Source: RFSX01 sp965230215
GTDB lineage: Bacteria > Bacteroidota > Bacteroidia > Chitinophagales > Saprospiraceae
Assembly (NCBI GenBank): GCA_965230215.1
Contig: CBDDKN010000001.1
Location: forward strand, 1,798,001-1,862,000
Direction of reading: 5' to 3'
Length of the DNA stretch: 64,000 nt
Below are positions 15,459-26,500 of the stretch, piece by piece. The notes beneath the pieces are model-generated. The model was not told the DNA's origin, made no database searches, and saw only the letters and a program-made list of their open reading frames with translations. A program made the translations under genes and the position numbers. Positions within the stretch are counted from its first letter, which is position 1, and each line of letters opens with the position of its first letter.

Positions 15459-18419
15459 TTAGTACCCTGAAGCTTTATTCCCCTTGGAATAAGTGCTTTC
15501 TTTCTTTTTATTCTGCTGCTCTATTCTTATGAATTGTTCATACCCTTCTGGTACTTCCATCTCTACATCACCGGTTTCACACGTTCTGAACTCTACCCTT
15601 CTATTCATGAAGTGCTGAGCTTCCGAACTCGCAGATTTTACCATAGGGGTTTCTTCCCCACCATACATCAGTTTGATTCTTGTTCTGTCAATATCATAAG
15701 CTTCTACAAGATAATCCACAGCTGCTTTAGCCCTTCTGTATGAAAGCACAGTATTGTAGTTGTTTGAATGTCTTGTGTCTGTATGTCCTTGTGCTACTAC
15801 GCACACATCTGGACATTTGCGCATAACCTGAGCCACATTGTGAAGGTGACCATAATACTGAGGCTTGATATTATATCTATTCAAATCAAAATGAACCATA
15901 GGCAAGAACCAATCGCCACATTCAGAGTTAATAATTGTCCTTGTCTCGGTAACGATAACTTCTCTCTCTTGCACTGGCGCTGTAGTTTGAACTGGTACTG
16001 TCTCTTCAAGCACAGTCTCGACAACAGGCTGGGCATTTGCTTCCGGGAAATCAGGAACTTCCGGCATACTCGGATTGACTTCATTCATTTCTGGTACATT
16101 CGGAGCAAACAATCCAAAAGACTTCTCAGTAACCACAATAGATTCAGCATTGTCAGCTTCTATTTCTTGATCTGAAATAATACCACCGTCATTGCTTACG
16201 ACAACACGTTGTGAGCCATCTGGTCTTTGCTTCTTATTGGTCATGGTACCATCAGCAGAAAGGAATTCTTCCGTAATCTCCCCATTTGTATGCTGCGTGA
16301 TTTTTCTATAGGATCCATCAGGATAATCTGTTTTTTCAATCAGAACACCATCAGGCCTTTGCGTTACAAACATCTGAACACCGTCTGGTCTTTCAATCAG
16401 TGTATTGAGATTGCCGGTTTCTTCATCCATCGACGTATGCTTTCTGGTACCATCAGTCATTTTTACGGTTCGCTCAATCTTCTTATCTGAACTCATCGTA
16501 GTCATTACTGTACTTCCATCAACATTTCTGGTCATCGACTTGATGCTGCCATCTGCCATCTGACTTGTAGTGGTTATAGATCCATCTGCATTTTCAATAT
16601 CACTGGTTACACTGCCATCTGGTTCCCTAATCGTAAGCCTTACAGATCCATCAGGATAGTTGGTTCTGCTCTCAACACGTCCTTCCGAATCCACCTTAGA
16701 TTCTGTTGTAGATCCATCTGGGTTATTCACTAGGAATGTCCTCTCTCCATTAGCAGCTTCTGTGATTCTGCTGGTCTCCCCAAGTGAATTGGTTATCTCA
16801 GCATACTTGGTTCCATCCGGGTTCTGGACAACACGTGTCACACTGCCATCCTCATACTCTCGGATGCTTTCCACAATACCGTCTGGATTTCTGCTAGTCG
16901 TTGTAGTAGAACCGTCAGCATTATCGAGTACAAAGAATTCCGTTCCATCCGAACGGGTCTGTAATGAACTTTGAACATCGTTGCTGTTATTTGATGCCGT
17001 AGGCTGTGTATAACTGTCTAGCTGCAGTTCTTCAATACGCTCATCAACAATACTACGCACCTGGTCGGCATCAACCGCCTGGACATCGTCACACTGCGCC
17101 ACACCCAGAGCATCAACCGGACAACCAGGTCTTGAATATGGCTCTTTGTCTTCACAATCCACGATACCATCGCCATCACTATCCAGTATGATACCTCTCG
17201 TATCAACCGGACAATCCTCAGGTGTATCCAATTCCTGATCAATGATATCAATGACCCCATCATTATCTTCATCGGCAAAGTCAAGACTCTCCTGACTCTT
17301 AAGATTAGCAATATCTGTATAAGCCTGATCGATTGGATTCACCCAATAAAGTGGTTCCGTGACCTTTTGGAAATTACCAATATTTACACCAATACGCACA
17401 TGGGTATAGTGACCCACATCCAGATTGTTGGTCTGATCGGCTGAGGTTCGGAATTTGATACCATCCAGATAGTCAGTATCTGAAAGGTACACAGCGTGTT
17501 CTATACCAATATTGATGCGTTTATTAATTTTTCTTGATATACCTACAGAAGGAATAACCGCCATGTGGATATTCATCTCATCACCCATTCTGAATACACC
17601 ATCCTTTTTAGGGCCTTCTGTCTCATAGTCGCCATCATATATGGCCATCAGTTCCTCCTTAATTCTTGATCTACCGGACTTTGTATCAAAATCCTCAGGT
17701 GTCCAATTTACACGCTGTGAAAGCGCATCATAAGGCAATCCATTTGAATTGAGCAGATCTAACATGGTCGTATGCGTGTTCAAGCCAATGCCCAAACCGA
17801 AATACAAATTCCATTTATTTCTCTCTCTGTGGAATAAGAGGTTTCCGATATTGAAGATTGCTGCTATATCTCCGGAAACATAACTTGTTCTGTAAGCTGG
17901 GAACCACTCCCCTGGACCACCTCTCATAGGGTCGTAATCGTTAAAGACCTCTTCGACGAGACCTCCACCTATACCGTTTGCTCCAACATTATTTCTATGT
18001 CTAGAAGGCTGCTTCTCCAAGCCGGTTGCCACACCATAGAAAAGTGAAGCACGTATAGAAACAGAGTAATTCATGGCTTTGCGCAAATGCAAACCCAGAC
18101 CATAGCCTCCTAGAATATTTCTATCTACATCACCATCGATTAAGAAGTGTCCTAAATGCAATCCAAATTCCCATGAATGCTTGGGCTTGGCTGGAAACTT
18201 GTATTCACCCATACGCCAGCTCTTATGCTGTTCTGGGTCAACAGTCATTTCGTCAGTGATATATGGGCTCTTCCATGTATCCTTATAATCTTGGGGTATT
18301 TCTTTTGAATCAGTGACAGATGGGTTGTCCTGCGCGTGTAAGCATAGCGGTAGCATAAACAGCATTACGACCGCCATTTTCAACTTCTTAGTCATAAGTT
18401 GCAAATTGTAGTTATCCAT
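15459..18419 (-). CDS. OmpA-family outer-membrane protein with TSP3 motifs and an 11-residue DG-repeat domain
   Basis: A 986-residue envelope protein. A signal peptide (start MDNYNLQLMTKK or the later MTKK) ends near CLHAQ. The first 350 residues look like a beta barrel. Two calcium-binding thrombospondin type 3-like runs follow (DEDNDGVIDIIDQE, DSDGDGIVDCEDKEP). Residues about 489-750 are roughly 24 tandem 11-residue units of the form N/Y-x-D-G-S plus six residues. The C-terminus (about 855-965) is an OmpA domain that binds peptidoglycan: VHFDLNRYNIKPQY, VVAQGHTDTRHSN, LSYRRAKAAVDYL, MNRRVEFRTC. It probably links the outer membrane to the cell wall. The 11-residue block is the unusual part. 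Confidence 0.88.
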   Translation of the reverse strand: MDNYNLQLMTKKLKMAVVMLFMLPLCLHAQDNPSVTDSKEIPQDYKDTWKSPYITDEMTVDPEQHKSWRMGEYKFPAKPKHSWEFGLHLGHFLIDGDVDRNILGGYGLGLHLRKAMNYSVSIRASLFYGVATGLEKQPSRHRNNVGANGIGGGLVEEVFNDYDPMRGGPGEWFPAYRTSYVSGDIAAIFNIGNLLFHRERNKWNLYFGLGIGLNTHTTMLDLLNSNGLPYDALSQRVNWTPEDFDTKSGRSRIKEELMAIYDGDYETEGPKKDGVFRMGDEMNIHMAVIPSVGISRKINKRINIGIEHAVYLSDTDYLDGIKFRTSADQTNNLDVGHYTHVRIGVNIGNFQKVTEPLYWVNPIDQAYTDIANLKSQESLDFADEDNDGVIDIIDQELDTPEDCPVDTRGIILDSDGDGIVDCEDKEPYSRPGCPVDALGVAQCDDVQAVDADQVRSIVDERIEELQLDSYTQPTASNNSNDVQSSLQTRSDGTEFFVLDNADGSTTTTSRNPDGIVESIREYEDGSVTRVVQNPDGTKYAEITNSLGETSRITEAANGERTFLVNNPDGSTTESKVDSEGRVESRTNYPDGSVRLTIREPDGSVTSDIENADGSITTTSQMADGSIKSMTRNVDGSTVMTTMSSDKKIERTVKMTDGTRKHTSMDEETGNLNTLIERPDGVQMFVTQRPDGVLIEKTDYPDGSYRKITQHTNGEITEEFLSADGTMTNKKQRPDGSQRVVVSNDGGIISDQEIEADNAESIVVTEKSFGLFAPNVPEMNEVNPSMPEVPDFPEANAQPVVETVLEETVPVQTTAPVQEREVIVTETRTIINSECGDWFLPMVHFDLNRYNIKPQYYGHLHNVAQVMRKCPDVCVVAQGHTDTRHSNNYNTVLSYRRAKAAVDYLVEAYDIDRTRIKLMYGGEETPMVKSASSEAQHFMNRRVEFRTCETGDVEMEVPEGYEQFIRIEQQNKKKESTYSKGNKASGY
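16170..16954 (-). repeat. Tandem 33-bp (11-residue) repeats in the OmpA gene
   Basis: About 24 diverged in-frame 33-bp units, each coding for a variant of NPDGSxTxxxx (NADGSTTTTSR, YPDGSVRLTIR, EPDGSVTSDIE, MADGSIKSMTR, RPDGSQRVVVS). The DG pair is the most constant position, and one unit is 12 residues long. Edge positions are accurate to a few bases. Confidence 0.85.
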
Positions 18420-18581
18420 TTTTTAATCTCTCGAGACCTGTGACCAAATGCGTTTCCAAATCCCAAAACATTCAGTCACATATGCTAAATTAATGTTATA
18501 TGATAAATTTTTATAATATTTAATAGATTTATTTTCAGTTAATACTATTTTTGAAAACTGTAATACACTAAAGAATACGAG

Positions 18582-19508
18582 ATGAAAATTGAATGGTTAA
18601 ATACAAGGATAGCCCTTGAAAATGCAGGTCTACAAGAAGCAGGATTAAGTCTATTCGCTCATGACCTCAATGAAGAACAATCAAATCTTAAATTGATCAG
18701 TCTCGTTTTTCTGGACCGTTCGGCACTGACATCATTTGCAAATGCCTTTGAAGCTTTTACATGGCCTTTTCAAAATCTCCTGATTCAGGCTGGCATTTGT
18801 ACAGATAAAATCAAAGAAGCTAATGATGACACTTCATTGCAACTGGATAATCCAATCGTATTTTTTGGAAGCGATTCTCAACAGGAGAACTACGATAAGT
18901 ATTTGAACACCAAAAAAGTATTTGTTCAAAACAGTTGTAACAGCACCGTGCCAACTGTAGCTTATCAAAGGCATATGAGCTCTATGCATCACATTAAGTC
19001 AATCAGCCTCGGCGAATTCAGAAGCAATTTTGACAAGGCCGAATCGCTCATGCGAGCCGCTCAAACCATCGTATTTAATATAAATGCTATAAGGAAGCAA
19101 GATAGCTTTTCCAAGAATTCACCTCTTACTGGCTTGGATATCTATGAAGCCTGTCAGCTGTTAAGATTCTGTGGACTGAATACACAACATGGCTTCCTTT
19201 TTTACAATATTGGACATAGAGAACTTGATGAGGACACCTGGCAATGCATCGCGACCACGATGTGGTATTACTTCGAGGGCATTACCCAACAACAAGTTGA
19301 AGATATAGATCAAAGAGAGAATAGCGTCTACATCGTTGAGAATAGTTTATTTAACGAAGCTATCACCTTCATCAAAGGGTATCAAACCAATAGATGGTGG
19401 TTTGTGCATCCCGAATCCAATGAAAAAGTACCTTGTTCTGAGGAGGATTATAAGGCATTAAGAGATGGTAATATTCCGGATATATTGCTTAGCATCTGTG
19501 TAGAATAA
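18582..19508 (+). CDS. Degenerate arginase/formimidoylglutamase-like protein
   Basis: A 308-residue cytoplasmic protein. The C-terminal half carries GLDIYEACQLLRFCGLNT, FNINAIRKQDS and TMWYYFEGI, which match the Bacteroidota branch of the ureohydrolase (arginase/agmatinase/formimidoylglutamase) family as I recall it. The manganese-binding signatures of active members (GGDHS, DAHxD, DxDxxDP) are not visible: FNINAIRKQDS stands where DxDxxDP should be, and FFGSDSQQ may replace GGDHS. It is therefore probably not an active ureohydrolase. Neighbours are murF and gldJ (converging), an arrangement I recall in other Bacteroidota genomes, so a role linked to envelope or gliding/T9SS functions is possible. 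Confidence 0.72.
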   Translation: MKIEWLNTRIALENAGLQEAGLSLFAHDLNEEQSNLKLISLVFLDRSALTSFANAFEAFTWPFQNLLIQAGICTDKIKEANDDTSLQLDNPIVFFGSDSQQENYDKYLNTKKVFVQNSCNSTVPTVAYQRHMSSMHHIKSISLGEFRSNFDKAESLMRAAQTIVFNINAIRKQDSFSKNSPLTGLDIYEACQLLRFCGLNTQHGFLFYNIGHRELDEDTWQCIATTMWYYFEGITQQQVEDIDQRENSVYIVENSLFNEAITFIKGYQTNRWWFVHPESNEKVPCSEEDYKALRDGNIPDILLSICVE

Positions 19509-19516
19509 ACACAGAC

Positions 19517-20812
19517 TTACTCAAAGACCTGAAGGACCTTCTCCAATTGCATAGACCTGGATCCTTTAATTAAGATCACCGCATTTGATGGAATTGTGTC
19601 GGGATTCTTCTGTAGTTGGTTTACCAATTCATTAATATCTGAAGCATGTTCGAATAGTCTGTCATTATCGGCTGAATCGAATCTGTCCCCCACTAGAATC
19701 ACCTTTCCCCATTTAGAATTTGAAACCTGCTCGATAATGTGCTTATGCCACATCAGTTCATCTTCACCGAGTTCAAACATATCGCCCAGAACAAGCATTT
19801 TTGGTCTCTCAGTGACAAATCGTTCAAGACTCTGAATACTCGCAGCCATACTTGTAGGATTGGCATTATAGGCATCTAAGATCAAGCTTCGTTTGTCAAT
19901 ATGCACTATTTGAGACCTGTTCATTTCCGCCTGGTACTTTGAAATCGCTGTCAATGCCTGATCTCGCTCAACATCAAAATAATCTCCTATTGCAATGGCT
20001 GCATGCATATTTATAGCATTGTATTCTCCATAAAGCGATGTAGGATACACTTTACCAGTGTTTTGATCCTTTAACTCAAGAAACAAACCGTTACTGCTTG
20101 CTTCAGTTTCATTGTTGGGATATAAGACCAACTCAATATTAGAAGGCAACTTGCTTAGCAGTTTTTCATCATTCTTGTTAATGAAAATAATGCCATCATG
20201 ATCCTCCAGGTGTCTGTACATTTCTGTTTTACCGATCAATATATTCTCCTGCGAACCAAATCCTTCTATATGGGCCGTACCAATATTCGTAATTAATCCA
20301 TGCGTTGGATTCGCTATCGAACACAATTCTTCAATATCACCAATCTTGTTGGCACCCATCTCAACAATGAGAATATCACAACCCTCTCGTGGTGTGTCCA
20401 ATATCGTTAGCGGAACTCCGATATGATTATTGTAATTGCCTCTTGTATAATGGATTTGATAAGTACAAGAAAGCACTGCCATGATCAATTCCTTGGTCGT
20501 CGTTTTACCATTGGAACCGGTAATGCCTAGCACGGGAAAGTCCATATCATCACGATATCTTCTCGCAAGATTCTGAAGACATTCCAGGGTGTTCTCAACA
20601 AGCAAAGTACGCTCTGAATTATCATAATCGGGATTATCGATTACACAATAAGCGTTCTCATGTTGAAGTACCTTTTCTACGTATTTATGTCCATCAGTAT
20701 GTTCTCCTTCAAATGCAAAAAAAATAAATCCTGCATCCGCTTTTCGCGAGTCAATACATACACCATTTGATGTAAGAAAAATTTGGTACAGCTTCTCTTC
20801 AAAGGTTTTCAT
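19517..20812 (-). CDS. murF: UDP-N-acetylmuramoyl-tripeptide--D-alanyl-D-alanine ligase MurF
   Basis: A 431-residue Mur ligase that adds D-Ala-D-Ala to the UDP-MurNAc tripeptide, the last cytoplasmic step of peptidoglycan precursor synthesis. It shows SRKADAGFIFFAFEGEHTDG (substrate domain), the ATP P-loop GITGSNGKTTTKEL, NYNNHIGVPLT, VEMGANKIGDIEEL, DAYNANPTSM and VLGDMFELGE, all in the expected MurF order. It follows gldJ on the same strand, but a terminator hairpin separates them. It converges with the arginase-like gene with an 8-bp gap. Confidence 0.95.
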   Translation of the reverse strand: MKTFEEKLYQIFLTSNGVCIDSRKADAGFIFFAFEGEHTDGHKYVEKVLQHENAYCVIDNPDYDNSERTLLVENTLECLQNLARRYRDDMDFPVLGITGSNGKTTTKELIMAVLSCTYQIHYTRGNYNNHIGVPLTILDTPREGCDILIVEMGANKIGDIEELCSIANPTHGLITNIGTAHIEGFGSQENILIGKTEMYRHLEDHDGIIFINKNDEKLLSKLPSNIELVLYPNNETEASSNGLFLELKDQNTGKVYPTSLYGEYNAINMHAAIAIGDYFDVERDQALTAISKYQAEMNRSQIVHIDKRSLILDAYNANPTSMAASIQSLERFVTERPKMLVLGDMFELGEDELMWHKHIIEQVSNSKWGKVILVGDRFDSADNDRLFEHASDINELVNQLQKNPDTIPSNAVILIKGSRSMQLEKVLQVFE

Positions 20813-20817
20813 AGATC

Positions 20818-20854
20818 AAAAAAAAGGCTTTTGACATACTTGCCAAAAGCCTTT
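20818..20854 (-). terminator. Terminator between gldJ and murF
   Basis: On the minus strand, an 11-bp stem AAAGGCTTTTG/CAAAAGCCTTT followed by a T run, located 23 bp after the gldJ stop and 6 bp before the murF start. It should end or attenuate gldJ transcription, so murF may need its own promoter or receive read-through only. Confidence 0.85.
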
Positions 20855-20876
20855 GTTAACTTTTTATCTTATAGTT

Positions 20877-22391
20877 TTACTTATATCTTCTTTTGATATT
20901 CCTTCCTTTCTCCTGGAACTGCAGACCTCCCATATCTTCGTTACCTGTCTCACCACCGACTCTAATCATAGCACATCTGAATCCAATCTTATTGCTTGAT
21001 TTGTTTTGTTCCATGTATCTTCTAGTACCTGGAGACAACCAGTAAAGTCTGTCTGCCCAAGAACCACCTTTGTACACTCTTGAACTATCAGCGATTAGTG
21101 TCCATTCTCCGAATCCGTAGTTTACAAATTCTTCATTATCACCATCGATATAGTCTCTTACGTCACCTTTTCTATAGTTATCTCTCATACCAAGTGTATC
21201 ATCAGCCACAAGCTGCGTTCTTAGTCTACCCAAGCTATCTTTCTGAACTGGCTTACCTTCCTCATCAAGGATCAATTCTGTGAATTGGTTACCCCTGAAT
21301 GGGTTAAGGTCATGGTTCTCAGGATCACTAAGGTCAACTGAAGTCATCGGACGGTAAACATCCTGAACCCATTCGCTGACATTACCTGCCATATTATAAA
21401 GACCAAAATCATTTGGTACATATGTTCTTACTGGTGCTGGCATAGAAGCCTTATCGTTAAGGTTACCTGCCATACCCATGTAATCACCTCGGCCTCTCTT
21501 GAAGTTGGCCTGGATCTTACCCTGCATCCTGTTATGTTTCATATAACGTGCAGTATAGTCATTCCATGGGAAATATCTTTTATCTGTGATGTTCTCATCA
21601 CCTGTTTCCGGCTGATTACCCTGAAGTGAAAGAGCAGCATATTCCCACTCAGCTTCTGTAGGTAGTCTGTATTCCGGAAGAAGAATACCATCTTCAAACT
21701 TAACTGGTCTTTCACCACCAGTGGCAATATCTTCAAGATTCTTTCTTACTGAACCCTGATATTGACCAGCCAGATATGACTCCGTATCAAAGGATTCGCT
21801 ATCAGCTTGCTCTGTAACGTTCGGATTGAAAATGCCTCTCTCGATAAGAATCATTTCATTCACACGGTTACTTCTCCACTTACAGAATTCCTGTACTTGT
21901 TCCCAAGACACACCTACCACCGGATAATCATCATAAGATGGGTGTCTGTAGTAAGATCTGATTAGAGGCTCATTGTAAGCCAACTCCTCACGCCAAACTA
22001 AAGTATCTGGAAGAAGTGTCTGCCAAACTTCAGGATAAGATACATATGTGTTTCTTGTCCAGAATTCGTATTCTTTCCAGTCGATGTTTCTAACTTCTGT
22101 TTCGTCCATATAGAATGAAGAAACCGTTACTCTTCGTGGAACATTGTTCCATTCGAATGTAACATCTTCCTGAGTAAGACCCATTGTATAGGTACCACCC
22201 TCTACCAAAACGAGATTAGGACCATTGATCTGGCCTTCGTAATCAAGTTTCTCAAAACCTCCATATTCGGGGTTATTATATTCCCATCCTGTTGAAGTTG
22301 AATTTTCACCACTTCCACCTCCTCTCTTACAAGAAGAGAATAGTGCAACTACAACAAAGAAAAGTAATAATGATTTTATGCCCTGTGTCAT
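20877..22391 (-). CDS. gldJ: Gliding motility / type IX secretion lipoprotein GldJ
   Basis: A 504-residue lipoprotein with lipobox LFSSC (Cys21). It has a formylglycine-generating-enzyme (sulfatase-modifying factor) fold: NLVLVEGGTYTMGLTQEDV, PRRVTVSSFYMDETEVRN, YPVVGVSWEQVQEFCKWRS, YRLPTEAEWEYAAL, YNMAGNVSEWVQDVY, YKGGSWADRL and KIGFRCAM. The combination with YNNPEYGGFEKLDYEGQ near the N-terminus is characteristic of GldJ. GldJ is a paralogue of GldK, sits at the periplasmic face of the outer membrane, and is needed for gliding and for stability of the T9SS motor/ring components. It lies between porP/sprF and murF. Confidence 0.93.
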   Translation of the reverse strand: MTQGIKSLLLFFVVVALFSSCKRGGGSGENSTSTGWEYNNPEYGGFEKLDYEGQINGPNLVLVEGGTYTMGLTQEDVTFEWNNVPRRVTVSSFYMDETEVRNIDWKEYEFWTRNTYVSYPEVWQTLLPDTLVWREELAYNEPLIRSYYRHPSYDDYPVVGVSWEQVQEFCKWRSNRVNEMILIERGIFNPNVTEQADSESFDTESYLAGQYQGSVRKNLEDIATGGERPVKFEDGILLPEYRLPTEAEWEYAALSLQGNQPETGDENITDKRYFPWNDYTARYMKHNRMQGKIQANFKRGRGDYMGMAGNLNDKASMPAPVRTYVPNDFGLYNMAGNVSEWVQDVYRPMTSVDLSDPENHDLNPFRGNQFTELILDEEGKPVQKDSLGRLRTQLVADDTLGMRDNYRKGDVRDYIDGDNEEFVNYGFGEWTLIADSSRVYKGGSWADRLYWLSPGTRRYMEQNKSSNKIGFRCAMIRVGGETGNEDMGGLQFQEKGRNIKRRYK

Positions 22392-22442
22392 TATTTAAAC
22401 TGATTAATTTATTATAACTACTTACAAAAACAGTTCCGCAAA

Positions 22443-23477
22443 TTAACGGAATAAGCTGAAACAATCATTGTATTTCGATTCTTTCTTTTCAAGGTGACTT
22501 AAACCTATCGAAATGGCGATTTCATGACTACCTCCAGTCTGAACTCCTAGATTCGAAGTTGTCAAATCAAAGCTGTATCCGATTTTGGTGTTGTTAAAGT
22601 TTACTCCAAATGAAAAGATGAAAGCATCGATATTGTCGATTGTATGTCTTACCCAAGCCCCTCCAAACAAGCTTTCCATTTGCATGTAGGCGCCGGCATT
22701 TACCTGTGTAAAGCCATTTTGGACTGCAAATATAACATTTGGAGATATAAACGTACTAGGATTTCCCTTATTGTCTTCAGAAATAATTATTTGTGTACCC
22801 GCATTTACAGAAAATAATAGCGGTAAGGATTCTTGCGTACCATCATCTATATCCTGCAGAAAGCCATTGTAGGCACCATTTATATGGTCAATACTTATAC
22901 CTATATAGTACTGAGGGTTAAACAGTAACATGCCCACACCAAGGTCAAAATAGCCATTGCTTAAGTTGGCCGGAACCTGTTCTGTGCTTGGAAACGGAAC
23001 CCCGGCAGAATCAAATGGCCCACGCTCTATATCTATTTGATCAAAAAATATCAATTTGTCCCAATCAAGCCTATTCTGTATATATGAGGCCTGTATGCCA
23101 AACCGCATTTGCCAATCATCCCTGAACCGAACATTATAACTATATATACCTCCTACCTGTGTCGTCTTAAGTGTACCATCGCCCTGATCATCAGAAAGCA
23201 ACACCAACCCAAGGCCACTATTCATCTTCTTGAAATACTGGTCATAGCTAAAAGAATAGGTTTCATAAACACTTGAAATGGAAGGCCACTGCAATCTGTA
23301 ATTGATATAGAAAGTAGGATAATTATTCAGACCCGCAAAAGCAGGATTAACAAGTAGAGGCGCGTTGTAATATTGACTGTATATAAGATCCTGGCCGACA
23401 AGTCTATCTGCATTTGCCCAAAATATCAGGAAGGCGACGCTTAAGCGTAAAACAAATTGTCGGCAATTCATGTACAT
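22443..23477 (-). CDS. PorP/SprF-family type IX secretion membrane protein
   Basis: A 344-residue outer-membrane beta-barrel protein with an N-terminal signal ending near RLVGQD. The start DLIYSQYYNAPLLVNPAFAG is the family hallmark. LGLVLLSDDQGDG, GIYSYNVRF and the Gly-rich strands to the C-terminus are also typical. PorP/SprF proteins help secrete or anchor specific T9SS cargo (SprF for SprB-type adhesins). Start candidates are the ATG at 23477 or 23471. It is divergent from porU and upstream of gldJ (51 bp), so the cluster reads as a T9SS unit. Confidence 0.92.
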   Translation of the reverse strand: MYMNCRQFVLRLSVAFLIFWANADRLVGQDLIYSQYYNAPLLVNPAFAGLNNYPTFYINYRLQWPSISSVYETYSFSYDQYFKKMNSGLGLVLLSDDQGDGTLKTTQVGGIYSYNVRFRDDWQMRFGIQASYIQNRLDWDKLIFFDQIDIERGPFDSAGVPFPSTEQVPANLSNGYFDLGVGMLLFNPQYYIGISIDHINGAYNGFLQDIDDGTQESLPLLFSVNAGTQIIISEDNKGNPSTFISPNVIFAVQNGFTQVNAGAYMQMESLFGGAWVRHTIDNIDAFIFSFGVNFNNTKIGYSFDLTTSNLGVQTGGSHEIAISIGLSHLEKKESKYNDCFSLFR

Positions 23478-23553
23478 TCTATAAACTGATCCAAGTTTTT
23501 ATAAAAACCACAATACGTGGTTTATCTTAACGTTTGTATAACTAATTAATTAT

Positions 23554-26500
23554 ATGGCACAAATGTCACTGACTAAATACTTTCTTAGCTCTCTACTCAC
23601 TGTTTGTACAATTTCCATTTCTCTGGGCCAATATGCAAGCGAATCCATTTTCGCCCAAGACAAAATCTACAAATTGAGCATCGAAAATACAGGTATTTAT
23701 AAAATGGATTATGAGCTATTGAGTTCAATCCCGGAATTGGATATTGATAATATTGATCCAAATACCATTCAATTATTTACACAAAGCGGTGGAATAGTCC
23801 CTCAAAGCCTGACTGAGAACCGAGTTGATGACCTTGCGGAATTACCACTATATATATCCGGAGATGCGGATGGCCGCTTTGATTCCAATGACTATATCCT
23901 ATTCTATATAGAAGGTGCAGACAGATATAAAATAGAAGATCAGGTTATCGCATTTGAAAAGAATGTGTATTCAGAGAAAAACTATGTATTCCTTAAAGTG
24001 GGCGTTGCTCAGGGAAGACGCCTTGAATCAGCAGAAAATATTGATCCTGATAATTATTCCGGAACAACTGAAAGTGTCAGAAGACATGAAGTAGATCGTA
24101 TCAACCTCCTTGGAAGTTTTGGCGGCACTCAGGGTACAGGTAAAAAATGGTATGGTGAGAGTTTTGGAAATGCGCCACAGCAAAGTTTCAACTCCAGTTT
24201 TATTTTTCCCAATCTCGTTCCTGGAGCCAGTGCTGACGTAGAAGTCAATTTCGTATCGCGCTCTATTCAGGCCGCAAGGTATGAGGTGGCCGTCGATGGT
24301 GAATCCTTTGAACGCATCATATCTGGAACGAACACGGGAGACGTGGAAGCCGTATATGCCAGAATTGGTTTTATCAAACAAGTCACACAATTGGACAACA
24401 CGAATCCTGATGTAGATATAATATATAAGCCTCAGGTTCCAAACAGCGAAGCCTGGCTTGATTACATTCAAATGATAACGAGTGAGTTCAACAGATTCGA
24501 AGGTACGCCTCTGCATATATTCAGGAGAGACTCCAGGCTTGAGGATAATTTTGGCTATAGTATAAGTTCAAACCTGACTCTGCAGGTGTGGAATATCACA
24601 GATCCCAATAACTATACAATACAGTCAGTTGGTTTTGATGGCTCCAGTGTCACCTTTGGTTTTAACACCGAAGCAAAAGTCCAAAGGTTTATGGCATTTG
24701 ATCCGCTACAAGTCAGAGGAGAGCCGGCATATGAATCTGTAGTAGCCAATCAAAATCTGCATGCTATAGAAAGAGCAGACCTGGTGGTCGTGTACCATCC
24801 TGACTTCGAATCAGCAGCTGAGAGACTGGCGGAACATCGAAGAGAACATGACAGACTTGAGGTTGTAACGGCAGACGTTAATCTCATCTACAACGAGTTT
24901 GCTGGAGGTAAAAGAGACCCCTCTGCCGTCAGAGATTTTGTAAAAATGATCTATGACAGAGACCCCAATTTCAGATACTTGCTATTGTTCGGTGATGGCA
25001 GTTATGACTACCGCGGTCTCGTAAATGGCCTTGAATACCAGAATTTTGTTCCGACTTATCAAACCGATGAATCTTTGCATCCTGTGGATGGATTTCCGAC
25101 AGATGACTTTTTTGCGCTCCTTTCAGACAACGAAGGTGATGATTCTCTTGATGGCGCCCTGGATATTGGAGTTGGACGTATTCCTTGTAAGACCAATACG
25201 GAAGCTGAGGATGTTGTAGACAAAATTATTCACTATGACACAAGCCCGCTTACACTGGGCGAATGGAGATCCCGAATAGGCTTTGCAGCAGACGATGAAG
25301 ATTCCAATGCCCATGTTATTCAAGCCGATGGAATTGCAAGATTAACAGACCAGAATCATCCCGATCTGGTTCAACAAAAAGTTTATTTTGATGCCTACAA
25401 CCAGGAGTCAACACCTGGGGGTGCACGCTATCCAGATGCCAATAGAATACTGAACGAAAATCTATTCAACGGACAACTCGTTCTCAATTACCTTGGTCAT
25501 GGCGGTCCTAAAGGATGGGCACAGGAGCGCGTATTTCAAATTGAGGATATCAACTCACTTAACAATTTTGACAAACTACCCATCCTGATTACAGCTACGT
25601 GTTCGTTTACCGGTTTTGATGATCCGGAGATTGTTTCAGCTGGAGAACAATCCTTGCTAAATCCGAATGGAGGTGCCATAGCATTGTTTTCTACAGTAAG
25701 GGCCGTGTACTCATCACAAAATGAACGTATCACACGAGAGGTATTCAAGAAGATATTCACAAGACCATCTGGTGAGCGGTTAACGCTAGGAGATGTTATT
25801 CGCTCTTCACAAAATGCCAATTCCAGTGACACCATTTCAAGCAACACCAGGAAATTCATGCTATTCGGAGATCCTTCTATGTCCATTGCATTGCCTCGAT
25901 ACAAGGTAGTTGTTGATGCTTTCAACGACCAGCCTGTAATGGCTACCAGTTCAGACACACTTGGTGCATTGTCAAGAGCTAAAATTTCAGGTCATATCGA
26001 AAATTATGCGGGTGAATTGAAATCAGATTTCAGTGGAGATATATCGATTACAGTTTTTGACAAAGCAAGCCAGTTAAAAACCCTTGATAATGATAATGAT
26101 GGCCGGACTTTCGAATTTGATTCGCGAAAGAATATACTATACAAAGGAAGTGCTACAGTGGTCAATGGTGAATTTGAAATAGAATTTATCCTTCCAATCG
26201 ATATCAATTTTGAATATGGTCAAGGTTATTTGAATCTATATGCTTCAGATGGTGTCAGAGATGATGCTGTTGGCTATTACGATAAAATTGTCATTGGCGG
26301 CACAACAGATGAAGTTATTTCGGACAACGAAGGCCCTCAAATTGACATATATATTAACGATAGAAGTTTTGTCGAAGGCGATATTGTGGGAAGCAACTCA
26401 CTCTTGCTGGTAGATCTGGCTGACGACAATGGTATCAATCTCAGCAGTACGAGTATAGGCCATGATATTACAGCCATAATTGATGGAGATACAGGTTCTC

